A stretch of DNA of 28,484 nucleotides from an uncultured Dorea sp. (GTDB lineage Bacteria; Bacillota; Clostridia; Lachnospirales; Lachnospiraceae). Positions 7,687-15,373 of the stretch are shown here, piece by piece. The stretch covers positions 9,787 to 38,270 of the forward strand of contig CAJURK010000029.1 of assembly GCA_910588745.1 (NCBI GenBank), written 5' to 3'. Position 1 is the stretch's first letter. Every line of letters begins with the position of its first letter. A program made the position numbers and the translations under genes. The notes beneath the pieces were generated by a model that did not search any database, was not told where the DNA came from, and saw only the letters and a program-made list of their open reading frames with translations.

Positions 7687-9241
7687 TTTTTTCTCCTTTC
7701 AGATAAGAACTGTTAGTTAAGTATTGCTCTACGAGTTTACTGCGGACTATCTTACCATTATTACTCTGAGGAATCCGGTCCACAAATTCGAAGGATTTAG
7801 GTATTTTATAAGGCGGCAGGTAATTGAGAGCCAGTTTGATAAGGCTTTTTTCACTGATGGGTTCGTTTGCTTCGATAAAAGCGTGGATACGATGTCCCCA
7901 TTCTTTGTCGGGAAGTCCGACAACAACTGCATCTACTACCTTTTTAGACTTTTTCAGCACAGTTTCGATTTCTGCGGCAAATACGTTCTCACCGCCGGTA
8001 ACGATCATATCGCTGCGTCTGTCTATAAAATACAGATAGTCTTCCTCGTCTATGTATCCAATGTCACCAACGCTCTTAAAACCATTTTCATCGCTTTCAA
8101 GAGGGGTGAAATTGATGTATTCAATCCTGGGCGCATTGCCGTGCCAGGACATATAGATATTGCCGATTTCTCCGGGAGGAAGCTCTCGGCCGTCTTCGTC
8201 TCGAATCGAAATACTGCCGCAGGGCATTCTTCCAATACTGCCTTCGTGAGTGAGCCATTCATCGCCGCGTATATACGTAATTCCCACGCATTCGGTCATG
8301 GAATAGATTTCGTATATCTTTTCCGGCGAGATGATTCGGAACCATTCTCTCTTAAGATCCGCGGAACAGACGCCGCCGGTGTGGCAAAGAACCTCTAAGC
8401 TGGCCAAATCCTTCGGATCGAAGTCCGGCAGTTTCATAATACGCTGCATCAGCGTCGGTACTAATTGAACATATTCGATTTGGTATTTCTTTATCAATGC
8501 CACAATCGTTTTTGCGTCAAGACACGAAGGCATATAAAGCGTATTTCCACAATAAAGCCCGTTAAAAGCCACCGAATGCGGCGCGCCGTGAAAAAGCGGG
8601 CCGGCAAGCAACTGCCGCATCTCAAAACGCATACCGGAAAGAGTGAACCATGTCTGCAGGCCTTCGTCGCTTTCGCCGGCAGGCATATTCTGCTGAACAA
8701 CTTTGGTTTTGCCCGTTGTACCTCCGGTGCAGTTCGCAAGATTAGGAACTGCCAGAACATCAGGGGGCATCGCATCCGGATATTCCCCGCACAATTCTTT
8801 CAGCTCAGAAGAGCTTAAAGCGTGGTAATTGCCGGGCTTCCAGCGGTTGGTAACCACAAGGGAAGGGGCGACGCATTCGCATATCTCAAGAAGATTCTGT
8901 CTGGGAACCCTGTCGGATATGGGAACGTAACAGCCGCCTGCTTTCCAGATGCCAAAAGCAAGGGCAATGTGGGTAGGGATATTGGGAAGAGCGACAATAA
9001 CGCTTTTCCCGGATTCAATTCCCTGATCCAGAAGATACCATGCAATGCGGTTGGAGAGCGTTTCGAGAGCCCGCCAGGTCATGATGGTTTCCGTATTTTT
9101 CGGTGAGATATATACAATTGCGGGAGCATCCGGCTTAACGTTTGCGATGTTGGCAAGCTGTGTTCCCGGAGTAAAAAAACTATCCTCACCATGATTAAAA
9201 ATATTAAAGTGCGACGTACACACGGCCTTTAGCCCTCTCAT
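7676..9241 (-). CDS. baiB: Bile acid-CoA ligase (AMP-forming)
   Basis: BaiB activates C24 bile acids with ATP and CoA in the cytoplasm, the first step of 7alpha-dehydroxylation. The 521-aa product matches the length of C. scindens BaiB. Adenylate-forming motifs are complete: CTGGTTGKTK (171-180), GPLFHGAPHS (214-223), YSMTECVG (313-320), GDIGYIDEEDYLYFIDRRSD (392-411), GGENVFAAEIE and the lysine in NNGK (Lys498 by my count). Start: ATG at 9241 with GGGAGAGA just upstream. An in-frame GTG at 9280 would add 13 residues but has no ribosome site. It is 113 bp downstream of baiA across a hairpin and overlaps baiG. Confidence 0.85.
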   Translation of the reverse strand: MRGLKAVCTSHFNIFNHGEDSFFTPGTQLANIANVKPDAPAIVYISPKNTETIMTWRALETLSNRIAWYLLDQGIESGKSVIVALPNIPTHIALAFGIWKAGGCYVPISDRVPRQNLLEICECVAPSLVVTNRWKPGNYHALSSSELKELCGEYPDAMPPDVLAVPNLANCTGGTTGKTKVVQQNMPAGESDEGLQTWFTLSGMRFEMRQLLAGPLFHGAPHSVAFNGLYCGNTLYMPSCLDAKTIVALIKKYQIEYVQLVPTLMQRIMKLPDFDPKDLASLEVLCHTGGVCSADLKREWFRIISPEKIYEIYSMTECVGITYIRGDEWLTHEGSIGRMPCGSISIRDEDGRELPPGEIGNIYMSWHGNAPRIEYINFTPLESDENGFKSVGDIGYIDEEDYLYFIDRRSDMIVTGGENVFAAEIETVLKKSKKVVDAVVVGLPDKEWGHRIHAFIEANEPISEKSLIKLALNYLPPYKIPKSFEFVDRIPQSNNGKIVRSKLVEQYLTNSSYLKGEKNGE

Positions 9242-9311
9242 TTCTCTCCCAGATTCGGAGCATTTTTCTAGAATGTACACTTATTGAACTATCATATGCC
9301 ACCAAAGTATA

Positions 9312-9338
9312 CTTAACGGAATATTCATGTCCGTTAAG
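9312..9338. other. Perfect 9-bp hairpin between baiA and baiB
   Basis: CTTAACGGA (9312-9320) pairs perfectly with TCCGTTAAG (9330-9338) around a 9-nt loop. No T-tract follows on the minus strand. Like the hairpin after baiF, it sits in an unusually long gap inside the operon, so an mRNA processing or stability role, or an operator, is plausible. Confidence 0.65.
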
Positions 9339-9354
9339 GCGCTGTGGTAACGAA

Positions 9355-10122
9355 TTAGCCTGCTACGTTAGCCGGTCTGTATCCGCCATCTACCGGCAGT
9401 GTAACGCCTGTAATGTAAGAAGCTGCGCTAGAACACAGGAAGAGAATAGCGCTGGCGATTTCCTCTGGAGCGCCGATCTTGCGAAGCGGGATGCCTGCTG
9501 CAAGATTCTTCTTAGCAAACGGAGGAACGGTTTCAAGAAGCTTAGTATCAACTACGCCAGGAGCAACTGCGTTGCAACGAATTCCCGCGTATGCCTGCTC
9601 CCATGCCATAGACTGTGTAAATGCGATAACGCCTCCTTTGGATACCGGATATGGGCAGCCGCAGCCTGCTCCGTAAATACCTGCTACAGAAGCAGTATTT
9701 ACGATACAGCCTTTGGTCTTCTTAAGCATCTTAATTGCATATTTGGTCATGTTAAAGGTGCCTTTGATGTTGGTGTCCATAACATAATCCCACTGAGACT
9801 GTTTCATCTTGTGAATCGGAACGCTGCTGTCAACGCCTGCGTTGTTAACAAGGAAGTCAAGTCTTCCCCACGTCTCCTCGATCTCTGCGTAAAGTTCCTG
9901 AGCAGCCTTGTAATCGGTAAGCGTAATTGCTTTGTGCTTAAACTCATAATCTGGGTTAATAGACTTTAATTCTTCAAGCTGAGTGGAAACATCCTCGCCC
10001 TCTTTGCCTAAGAAATAAACCTTTGCGCCTGCTGCGAGAAACATTTTTACTGTAGCATATCCAATTCCTGAAGTGCCTCCTGTAACTAATGCAACTTTTC
10101 CGTTAAATTCGTTTTCAAACAT
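9355..10122 (-). CDS. baiA: Short-chain dehydrogenase/reductase, probable 3alpha-hydroxysteroid dehydrogenase
   Basis: A 255-aa classical SDR. The cofactor loop TGGTSGIG (14-21), NNAG (93-96), and catalytic Ser145, Tyr158 and Lys162 (YPVSK) are present, as is the PG motif before the substrate loop (APGVVDT). In the bai pathway BaiA oxidises the 3alpha-hydroxyl of bile acyl-CoA and later reduces the 3-oxo group. Resemblance to C. scindens BaiA is moderate, less than for BaiH, BaiCD or BaiE. At the end of the second strand this protein has GKEGE, where NAD-specific BaiA has an acidic residue, so NAD versus NADP is unclear. First gene of the minus-strand unit, with a shared regulatory block about 180 bp upstream. 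Another hydroxysteroid dehydrogenase (3beta, 7alpha, 12alpha) is possible. Confidence 0.75.
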   Translation of the reverse strand: MFENEFNGKVALVTGGTSGIGYATVKMFLAAGAKVYFLGKEGEDVSTQLEELKSINPDYEFKHKAITLTDYKAAQELYAEIEETWGRLDFLVNNAGVDSSVPIHKMKQSQWDYVMDTNIKGTFNMTKYAIKMLKKTKGCIVNTASVAGIYGAGCGCPYPVSKGGVIAFTQSMAWEQAYAGIRCNAVAPGVVDTKLLETVPPFAKKNLAAGIPLRKIGAPEEIASAILFLCSSAASYITGVTLPVDGGYRPANVAG

Positions 10123-10179
10123 GGTTGAATCTCCTTTCGTGTAGATGTTTTTTAAAGAGTCTTTTTGGTTTCCGAAACA

Positions 10180-10214
10180 TTCCCGTTGCTTCGAAAGTTC
10201 ATCACCGATACGTT
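10180..10214. promoter_or_regulatory. TTCCCG-n4-TTCG and ACCGATACGTT motifs upstream of baiA
   Basis: TTCCCG-n4-TTCG lies at 10180-10193 and the 11-mer ACCGATACGTT at 10204-10214. Both also occur, close together, upstream of baiCD (15396-15418). They lie 58-92 bp before the baiA start, a reasonable place for a regulator site. The rest of the 315-bp gap 10123-10437 holds AT-rich sequence, the larger conserved block and a terminator; no gene is seen. Confidence 0.4.
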
Positions 10215-10302
10215 AACTCAATGAATGGTAATATTTTAACATTTTTTTTGTGCGTTTGGTAAATGGATAGCTGTTTTTTTATACAAAACATAGGGACAAA
10301 AA

Positions 10303-10358
10303 GTGAGAATCTATAGTCAAAATGACGGACAAATAGAATTTTACTGAGAAAAACAGAA
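10303..10358 (-). promoter_or_regulatory. Conserved upstream block of the baiA operon (copy 1)
   Basis: This block matches 15159-15217 upstream of baiH. Both copies read GTGAGAA, then GAYGGACAA, then GAATTTTACT followed by GAAAAACAGAA after two differing bases (21 of 23 identical over 10336-10358). Both lie upstream of a minus-strand bai operon in the same orientation, about 180 bp before baiA here. This is most simply a shared binding site or promoter region for the bile acid regulator. It lies next to the terminator of the regulatory operon. Confidence 0.6.
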
Positions 10359-10413
10359 AAAAATATAAAAAAGAAGACTTTTGTTAAAAATATATCTTTA
10401 ACAGAAGTCTTCT
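10358..10413 (-). terminator. Terminator of the AraC-cupin operon
   Basis: Arms 10372-10388 and 10397-10413 form a 17-bp stem with one T-G pair. On the minus strand the stem is followed by a long T-rich run (complement of 10358-10371). It starts 25 bp after the cupin gene stop codon and separates the regulatory unit from baiA. Confidence 0.85.
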
Positions 10414-10437
10414 GAAAAGGCCATGAATATCCAAATA

Positions 10438-11046
10438 TTATTTTGATATCTTTTCATTTGGAGTAAAATATTCTTTTGCCATTTGATCGGTGATAATCCC
10501 TACAAAGTTCATCATGTAACAAAAACAAAGCTGGATACTGTCGCTTGACTTATTTTTTGCTTCGTTTAATAATCCGTTCATAGAATCGTTTGCGATCTGT
10601 GCCGGCAGGCCCTTAAGGTGAACAACCGGAGGCTGGGACGGAACAGCAAAACGTTCATATTTTAAATAAGGATTTGCAATCATATACATATACGTGCCGC
10701 TGTTCATACGCGCTTCTGCAACTTCTAGTTCTCCGCGTCTAGAGGGGAGGAGGCGGTAGCGGTGAAAAGGACCCAAATTGATTAGGGTATTGGGTCTTAG
10801 TTTGTATTCCAGACCGTTTACACTTAGCCTTCCCGAACCGGAGCGGACCAGAAAAAAGGTTTGGTCCCGGTTGTTGGTATAGGACATGGGGGTCTTAATA
10901 TGGCGCAGATGCGCATGAACGTTTTCCGGCAGGACATTATTGGCAAAATAATCATGGGCGCCGGAAAAAACAGTGCGGTTCTGTAGAGTTGTTCGTTTTG
11001 TGTCTGTGTTTTCTGCTTTAGCAGAACGCTGTTTTGGCATGGTCAT
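10438..11046 (-). CDS. Stand-alone AraC-type cupin sensor domain without DNA-binding domain
   Basis: A 202-aa protein resembling only the N-terminal ligand-binding half of AraC regulators. The cupin strands are visible: TFFLVRSGSGRLSVNGLEYKLRPNTLINLGPFHRYRLLP, about residues 63-102, with the usual gly-rich turn. After about residue 115 there is a helical region, and the protein ends without any AraC helix-turn-helix signature. The next 24 bp hold no remnant before a terminator, so this does not look like a simple frameshift. It lies 21 bp after the full AraC gene. It may bind a bile acid and partner with that regulator, or be decayed. The start may be the ATG at 11046 or the one two codons later (11040); GGAG is upstream. 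Confidence 0.7.
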   Translation of the reverse strand: MTMPKQRSAKAENTDTKRTTLQNRTVFSGAHDYFANNVLPENVHAHLRHIKTPMSYTNNRDQTFFLVRSGSGRLSVNGLEYKLRPNTLINLGPFHRYRLLPSRRGELEVAEARMNSGTYMYMIANPYLKYERFAVPSQPPVVHLKGLPAQIANDSMNGLLNEAKNKSSDSIQLCFCYMMNFVGIITDQMAKEYFTPNEKISK

Positions 11047-11067
11047 TATCTGCTTTCTCCATAACTT

Positions 11068-12324
11068 TTAACGATGGGTTTCTTTTGCCTGCTGTTCCGC
11101 CAGGCGGCGCTGTTTTCTGAACTCGCCCGGGGAGAGGCCGTTGATGCTGAAAAATACTCGGGCCATGGTACGATCCGAGCCAAAACCGGATTCAATGGCA
11201 ATATCCATAATAGGGAGATTTGTCGTTGTAAGGAGAGATTCCGCATAACGAACACGGAACAGCGACAAAATCTCCTTGTAGCTGGAATCCAGTCTGGATT
11301 TGAACTGGATACGCAGAATATTTTTTGATGTGTACAAATCTCTCGTAATTATCTTAGAATCAATCTGCTCAGACATGTTTTCATACAGATAGCTTACGGC
11401 GGAAATCAATGTCTCGCTCATGATCGTTCCGCGGTAAATCCGTCCTTCTTTTCCGTTGCTGAGCATCTGATTCAGATAAGTCTGAGGGGTCATGCCCGTC
11501 ATAGTCTTAAAACGGCGAAAGAATGTAATCTCTTCGTTAAAGCCGGATATCGACGATATATAGTCAAATGAAAGGCTGTCGTAGAGAAAGTACGCCATGG
11601 CATGCGCTAAGCGCAGCCGATTAAGATATTGGCTAAAATTTAGACCGGTAGCAACGAGCAGGGCGTGGTTTAGAGAAGCCTCGCTTGTATCCGGGCAGAC
11701 GGCCGCCACTACGTCTGAAATCGTTAAGGGCGCCGTACTGTGGGCGGCAATATAAAGACTTGCCTTGCGGCTTAGAGGAAAGGAATCGAATTGATACGTA
11801 TCCTTTATGCCTTTGGCGAATCGGTTATAAAGAAGTTCAATCTGCCGCAGAAAGGAACTGCGTATCACAGTTGAACCGTAAGTGTTTGTTTTACTTAACT
11901 TATGAAATTGTTCAAACAGATGCAGAATCTGTTCGACTTCCGCGCCGTCGGGGCCGATGACGGGAATGTTATTGACTACTTCCAGCTCCGTAGTTGGAGA
12001 TATTTTGTTAAATGCGTAGTAGTTCAGGAGCTGATAATCGTAAGCGCAGACCCACAGGTGAAGCTGATTGCCAAAATCGGGACAGATCGTCAGTACCTGC
12101 GAACATTGAATCCATGATACGCAGCCCGGCTGAACTGAAAATTCTTCTCCATTAATAATAAAATTGCCATGTCCTTTTTTGACGAGAATAAAATAGCTGT
12201 CGAATTCCATGACAGGGAACATCTCGCTGCTGACAGTGTGCTTCTGAAGCTTAAGATATTTGTCGGGACCACAAAAAAAGCCATTTCTTGGAAGCTCGCA
12301 CAAAGGACGGATTTTTCTCTTCAA
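11068..12324 (-). CDS. AraC-family regulator with cupin domain and two tandem HTH domains
   Basis: The 418-aa product is much longer than typical AraC proteins (about 280-300 aa). Residues 25-100 are a cupin-like sensor (SYFILVKKGHGNFIINGEEFSVQPG). A first AraC DNA-binding domain covers about 185-288, ending with the signature EITFFRRFKTMTGMTPQTYL. A second covers about 305-407 and also ends with a signature (IAIESGFGSDRTMARVFFSINGLSPGEFRKQRR). The start is TTG with AAAGGAG ten bases upstream. It is between the baiA and baiH units and is likely the bile acid-responsive activator, as AraC-type Bar/BaiR regulators neighbour known bai operons. Ligand and targets are inferred. No separate repressor is seen. 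Confidence 0.82.
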   Translation of the reverse strand: MKRKIRPLCELPRNGFFCGPDKYLKLQKHTVSSEMFPVMEFDSYFILVKKGHGNFIINGEEFSVQPGCVSWIQCSQVLTICPDFGNQLHLWVCAYDYQLLNYYAFNKISPTTELEVVNNIPVIGPDGAEVEQILHLFEQFHKLSKTNTYGSTVIRSSFLRQIELLYNRFAKGIKDTYQFDSFPLSRKASLYIAAHSTAPLTISDVVAAVCPDTSEASLNHALLVATGLNFSQYLNRLRLAHAMAYFLYDSLSFDYISSISGFNEEITFFRRFKTMTGMTPQTYLNQMLSNGKEGRIYRGTIMSETLISAVSYLYENMSEQIDSKIITRDLYTSKNILRIQFKSRLDSSYKEILSLFRVRYAESLLTTTNLPIMDIAIESGFGSDRTMARVFFSINGLSPGEFRKQRRLAEQQAKETHR

Positions 12325-12450
12325 AATAATAATACTCCTTTAATTCAAGCGTAATAATGTCGAAATCCGGCACTTCGGCATATTTGTAAATATATAGATA
12401 AAGAGTATCATATTATAAGAATGAAATCAATGAGATGTGAATTTTTTTAA

Positions 12451-12483
12451 TAAAAACCGCAGATACCAAGGAAGTATCTGCGG
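12451..12483 (-). terminator. Terminator of the baiH-SnoaL operon
   Basis: A perfect 10-bp stem (12457-12466 with 12474-12483) has a 7-nt loop and is followed on the minus strand by TTTTTATT. It begins 7 bp after the SnoaL stop codon, so transcripts from baiH should not run into the AraC gene. Confidence 0.88.
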
Positions 12484-12490
12484 CGTATAA

Positions 12491-13042
12491 TTACGGCAAT
12501 GGTTCCCATTCCTCCGGCTCCCATCCTTTTGGCGGAAGCGGGTTGCGGTACTGTCCGTTCGACTGATACTGATACATTCGCATCGTTTTTATGTGCCATA
12601 TGCCTTCTGCGTCTTTTATAAAATCATCGCAGTAAATCACGCGTGTTTCAACATTATAGCTGTCTTCTATGTATACATGATGGTCTTCGTACTGAAAAAC
12701 ACCGCGCGCGTGATGACTGTCGATGATCCATACAAGAGGCTGGTGTCCCATATGGGATGTAACCATTGGAAGATTGCTCCATTTGGCATGTTTTGCCTGG
12801 GTCAGGGGGTCTTTTGCAGCTAACTGTCCGTTGTGATAACAGCGGAAATCTTCTGCAAAGAGTTCTAGGGCGTATTCTTCCTTTTTCATATCCATCAGCC
12901 ACCAGTAATAGTACTTGGTTTCTATAATTTTTTGAAATTCACAGAGAAGTTCTGGCGTATACTGTTGTTTATGTGCGTTTAAAACAACCTCCAGAATTCG
13001 TTCCCGTTCCTTTTTTTTCAGAGGTCTTGCTACGGCTGCCAT
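12491..13042 (-). CDS. BaiE-like SnoaL-fold protein, possible BaiI (second bile acid dehydratase)
   Basis: A 183-aa SnoaL-fold protein right after baiH. Candidate catalytic residues follow BaiE: Tyr46 and Asp51 in YWWLMD, His97 in SHMGHQP (BaiE has LHQGHNP), and Arg155 in MRMYQY. An N-terminal helical extension of about 20 residues and a proline/glutamate-rich tail (PPKGWEPEEWEPLP) are extra. In C. scindens baiH is followed by baiI, a SnoaL-like protein proposed to be the 7beta-dehydratase, so synteny suggests BaiI. The ATG at 13042 is chosen because a perfect GGAGG sits 8 bases upstream; the ATG at 13057 overlaps that site. Confidence is high for fold, moderate for BaiI. Confidence 0.75.
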   Translation of the reverse strand: MAAVARPLKKKERERILEVVLNAHKQQYTPELLCEFQKIIETKYYYWWLMDMKKEEYALELFAEDFRCYHNGQLAAKDPLTQAKHAKWSNLPMVTSHMGHQPLVWIIDSHHARGVFQYEDHHVYIEDSYNVETRVIYCDDFIKDAEGIWHIKTMRMYQYQSNGQYRNPLPPKGWEPEEWEPLP

Positions 13043-13065
13043 ATGCTGCGCCTCCATTCTTTGTT

Positions 13066-15057
13066 CTATAATTTGTATGCAGTTTCAAAACCTTCCCACA
13101 TTGCGAAGCTGGCCTGACGAGCCCGCACGGAGTCGCCGACTGCATATACCTCGGGGATAAAGTTCTTAAGTTCTTCGGAAAGCGGATCGTAATTTCTAGA
13201 ACCGAGACCGAAGAGTACATAGTCAAAGCCCCGGAGCCATTCTTCGGTGCCGTCTTTGCGCTGTACCTTTACATCGTGATCCGTTACTTCCAGAATCTTT
13301 GTATTAACATTGATGTTCACGCCTTTGGCCTTGAGCTTGCGGATCAATGGCGCGCGGTTTGGCGCGCAGACATTGGTAAGAAGCTGAGGCAGCATCTCAA
13401 TTAAGGTAACTTCTACGTCGCCGATGCTTGCGTCAAAGGATTTGTTATAGGAATTCGGACGGGAATTCTCAATCACAACCTCCGCTGTTTCGCAGGCAAC
13501 GGCTCCGCCGCCAAGTACGCAGACGCGTCCCTTTGGAATGACGAATTTGCCGCGCAGGAAATCATGAGCCGTACGAACCGGGTAATCTTTGGTTCCCTTA
13601 ATCGGCGGAACTAACGGCTTTGCGCCGGTAGCAACGATTACTGCTTCCGGAGCGAATTCTTTTACTGCCTCTACGGTTCCTTCTTTGCCGAATTCAAAGA
13701 TAACGCCGGCTTTCTTTGCGCGGTAGTTCAAATGTACCATCCATTTTGTCATTTCCTGTTTGCCGGGCGCGACAACAGCCAGATTCAACTGTCCGCCGAT
13801 TTTCTTGGAAGCTTCCCATATGGTAACCTGGTGGCCTCTTTCGGCAGCGGTAACAGCAGCCATCATTCCGGCGGGACCTGCGCCGACTACCAATACCTTC
13901 TTGGATTTCTCGGCGGGAACCTCCGGGAAGTCATATTCTCTTCCCACTCTTGGGTTGATGTGGCATCTGCACTGCGGGATTGCTTCGGAACGGCTGATAC
14001 AGCTTCCGCCGCAGCTTGCGCAAGGAGTAATATCGTCAAAACGGTTCTCCAGAGCCTTGTTGCACAGATCAGGGTCTGCGAGGAGCGGACGTCCCAGCGC
14101 AATTCCGTCTACCAAGCCGCGCTCTACGATATCTGCGCCGTAACGGATATCGTTGATTTTACCGACTACAAAGACGGGTATATTTACTACTTTCTTAATC
14201 TCGGATGCTTCGTATACATTTACGCCGATGCTCTTATTCTGGCTTGGGATAATGTGTTCTAATCCCTCGTACTGTGTGCCGCCGGAAATTTCCAGCATAT
14301 CGATGCCGGCAGCCTCGAATTTTGGAGCCAGATACTTAATGTCTTCCAGAGAGTTCCCGCCCACCATACGTTCGTCGCCGGAAATACGTAAAATTAATGG
14401 GAAATCAGGGCTTACGCATCTTCTGACTTCCTCGATCATTTCCAGAACAAATCTTGCGCGGTTGTCCAATCCTCCGCCGTATTCGTCCATTCTCTTATTG
14501 CGGAGCGGTGAAAGGAAAGAACCCGGAAGCATGTAAGCGTGCGCGCAGTGAAGAGAAACGGCGCCGCAGCCGGCTTCCTCCGCCCTGCGTGCGGCCTGGC
14601 CGAACTGTTTGATAATCTTCTGGATCTCTTTTACAGAAATCTGACGGCTTACATGGCAGTTAGCGTTTACATTAACGGATGGTCCTAACGGAGCAACCTT
14701 GCGGTATCCGCAAACAGATTCCGGTCCCGGATGGATAATCTGAGGAACCAGTACGCTTCCGGCTTCCCTGACGCGGTCTGCAAATTCTTTAAATTGAGGA
14801 ACCATGCTGTCTTTATCTAATGCTGTTGTATTGCCAAGGTAAGGATACTTGCGGTCAACGGTAACGGCGTCGATTACAACGTATCCGGTGCCGCCTTCGG
14901 CGCGGCGGACAAATACGTCTGCCAGCCTCTTTGGAACGGTTCCGTCAGCCGCTTCATAATCCATGCTCATTGGAGCCATTGCTACACGATTCTTCAGCGT
15001 GGTCTTTCCTAATTTGAGAGGACTGAAGAGTTTTGAGTTTTTCATATCTGTTATCAT
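13066..15057 (-). CDS. baiH: Flavin-dependent enoate oxidoreductase of bile acid dehydroxylation, BaiH
   Basis: A 663-aa protein of the 2,4-dienoyl-CoA reductase/Old Yellow Enzyme type. Residues 8-340 form the FMN-binding barrel, with AHAYMLPGSFLSPLRNKRMDEYGGG near 172. The iron-sulfur cysteines follow (CASCGGSC and CRC: Cys346, 349, 353, 365). Two Rossmann domains come next (GAGPAGMMAA near 392, VLGGGAVACETAE near 514). From memory the match to C. scindens BaiH (about 661 aa) is very close throughout; that enzyme reduces a double bond of the steroid dienone intermediate after 7-dehydration. Start ATG 15057 has AGGAGG at ideal spacing. Leads a two-gene unit with the SnoaL gene and is divergent from baiCD. 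Confidence 0.9.
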   Translation of the reverse strand: MITDMKNSKLFSPLKLGKTTLKNRVAMAPMSMDYEAADGTVPKRLADVFVRRAEGGTGYVVIDAVTVDRKYPYLGNTTALDKDSMVPQFKEFADRVREAGSVLVPQIIHPGPESVCGYRKVAPLGPSVNVNANCHVSRQISVKEIQKIIKQFGQAARRAEEAGCGAVSLHCAHAYMLPGSFLSPLRNKRMDEYGGGLDNRARFVLEMIEEVRRCVSPDFPLILRISGDERMVGGNSLEDIKYLAPKFEAAGIDMLEISGGTQYEGLEHIIPSQNKSIGVNVYEASEIKKVVNIPVFVVGKINDIRYGADIVERGLVDGIALGRPLLADPDLCNKALENRFDDITPCASCGGSCISRSEAIPQCRCHINPRVGREYDFPEVPAEKSKKVLVVGAGPAGMMAAVTAAERGHQVTIWEASKKIGGQLNLAVVAPGKQEMTKWMVHLNYRAKKAGVIFEFGKEGTVEAVKEFAPEAVIVATGAKPLVPPIKGTKDYPVRTAHDFLRGKFVIPKGRVCVLGGGAVACETAEVVIENSRPNSYNKSFDASIGDVEVTLIEMLPQLLTNVCAPNRAPLIRKLKAKGVNINVNTKILEVTDHDVKVQRKDGTEEWLRGFDYVLFGLGSRNYDPLSEELKNFIPEVYAVGDSVRARQASFAMWEGFETAYKL

Positions 15058-15158
15058 ATATTTTCCTCCTGAACTATTATTGATATCAATTATAAACGAA
15101 TAAAAGGGATGGTACTTCACATTTTTTTGTCAAATAATCTACATTTTCAAAAGAAATC

Positions 15159-15217
15159 GTGAGAAAATCCTACGGGAAAGATGGACAATTTGTTGAATTT
15201 TACTACGAAAAACAGAA
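15159..15217 (-). promoter_or_regulatory. Conserved upstream block of the baiH operon (copy 2)
   Basis: Second copy of the block found at 10303-10358, same orientation relative to the downstream gene, about 100 bp before the baiH start. The best-conserved part is 15195-15217 (21 of 23 identical). Spacing between GGACAA and GAATTTTACT is 3 bp longer here, so the two parts may be separately bound. Confidence 0.6.
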
Positions 15218-15260
15218 GAATTGGAGTAGAAATTGGAGAAAAGTGACATTAAAATTTGAT

Positions 15261-15288
15261 TTTTTGTACATGGTTTGTGCATTATAAT
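15261..15288 (+). promoter_or_regulatory. Candidate promoter of baiCD-baiE
   Basis: A perfect TATAAT lies at 15283-15288. The -35 is poor: TTTTTG at 15261-15266 gives a 16-bp spacer, which would suit an activator-dependent promoter. Transcription would start near 15295 and leave a leader of about 200 bases before baiCD. The full 442-bp gap 15058-15499 holds no gene; it contains this promoter, the conserved block and the direct repeats listed separately. Confidence 0.45.
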
Positions 15289-15373
15289 TCGCTTTTTGTT
15301 CCTACATGGAAAAGGGGTTGGTGTTAAAATTTAGACAAGTCTTAAGGACATATTATTTGAGAAAAATAATAAG

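Noticed and set aside
7724..8398. 224-codon open frame on the + strand opposite baiB
   Set aside because: Complements the full adenylate-forming enzyme motifs on the minus strand; no recognisable domain.
10438..11046. Pseudogene of a full AraC regulator
   Set aside because: No HTH remnant in any frame before the terminator 25 bp downstream; the intact frame and close terminator favour a real short protein, although old truncation cannot be excluded.
13732..14262. 176-codon open frame opposite baiH
   Set aside because: Lies entirely within BaiH, whose iron-sulfur and Rossmann motifs are intact on the other strand.
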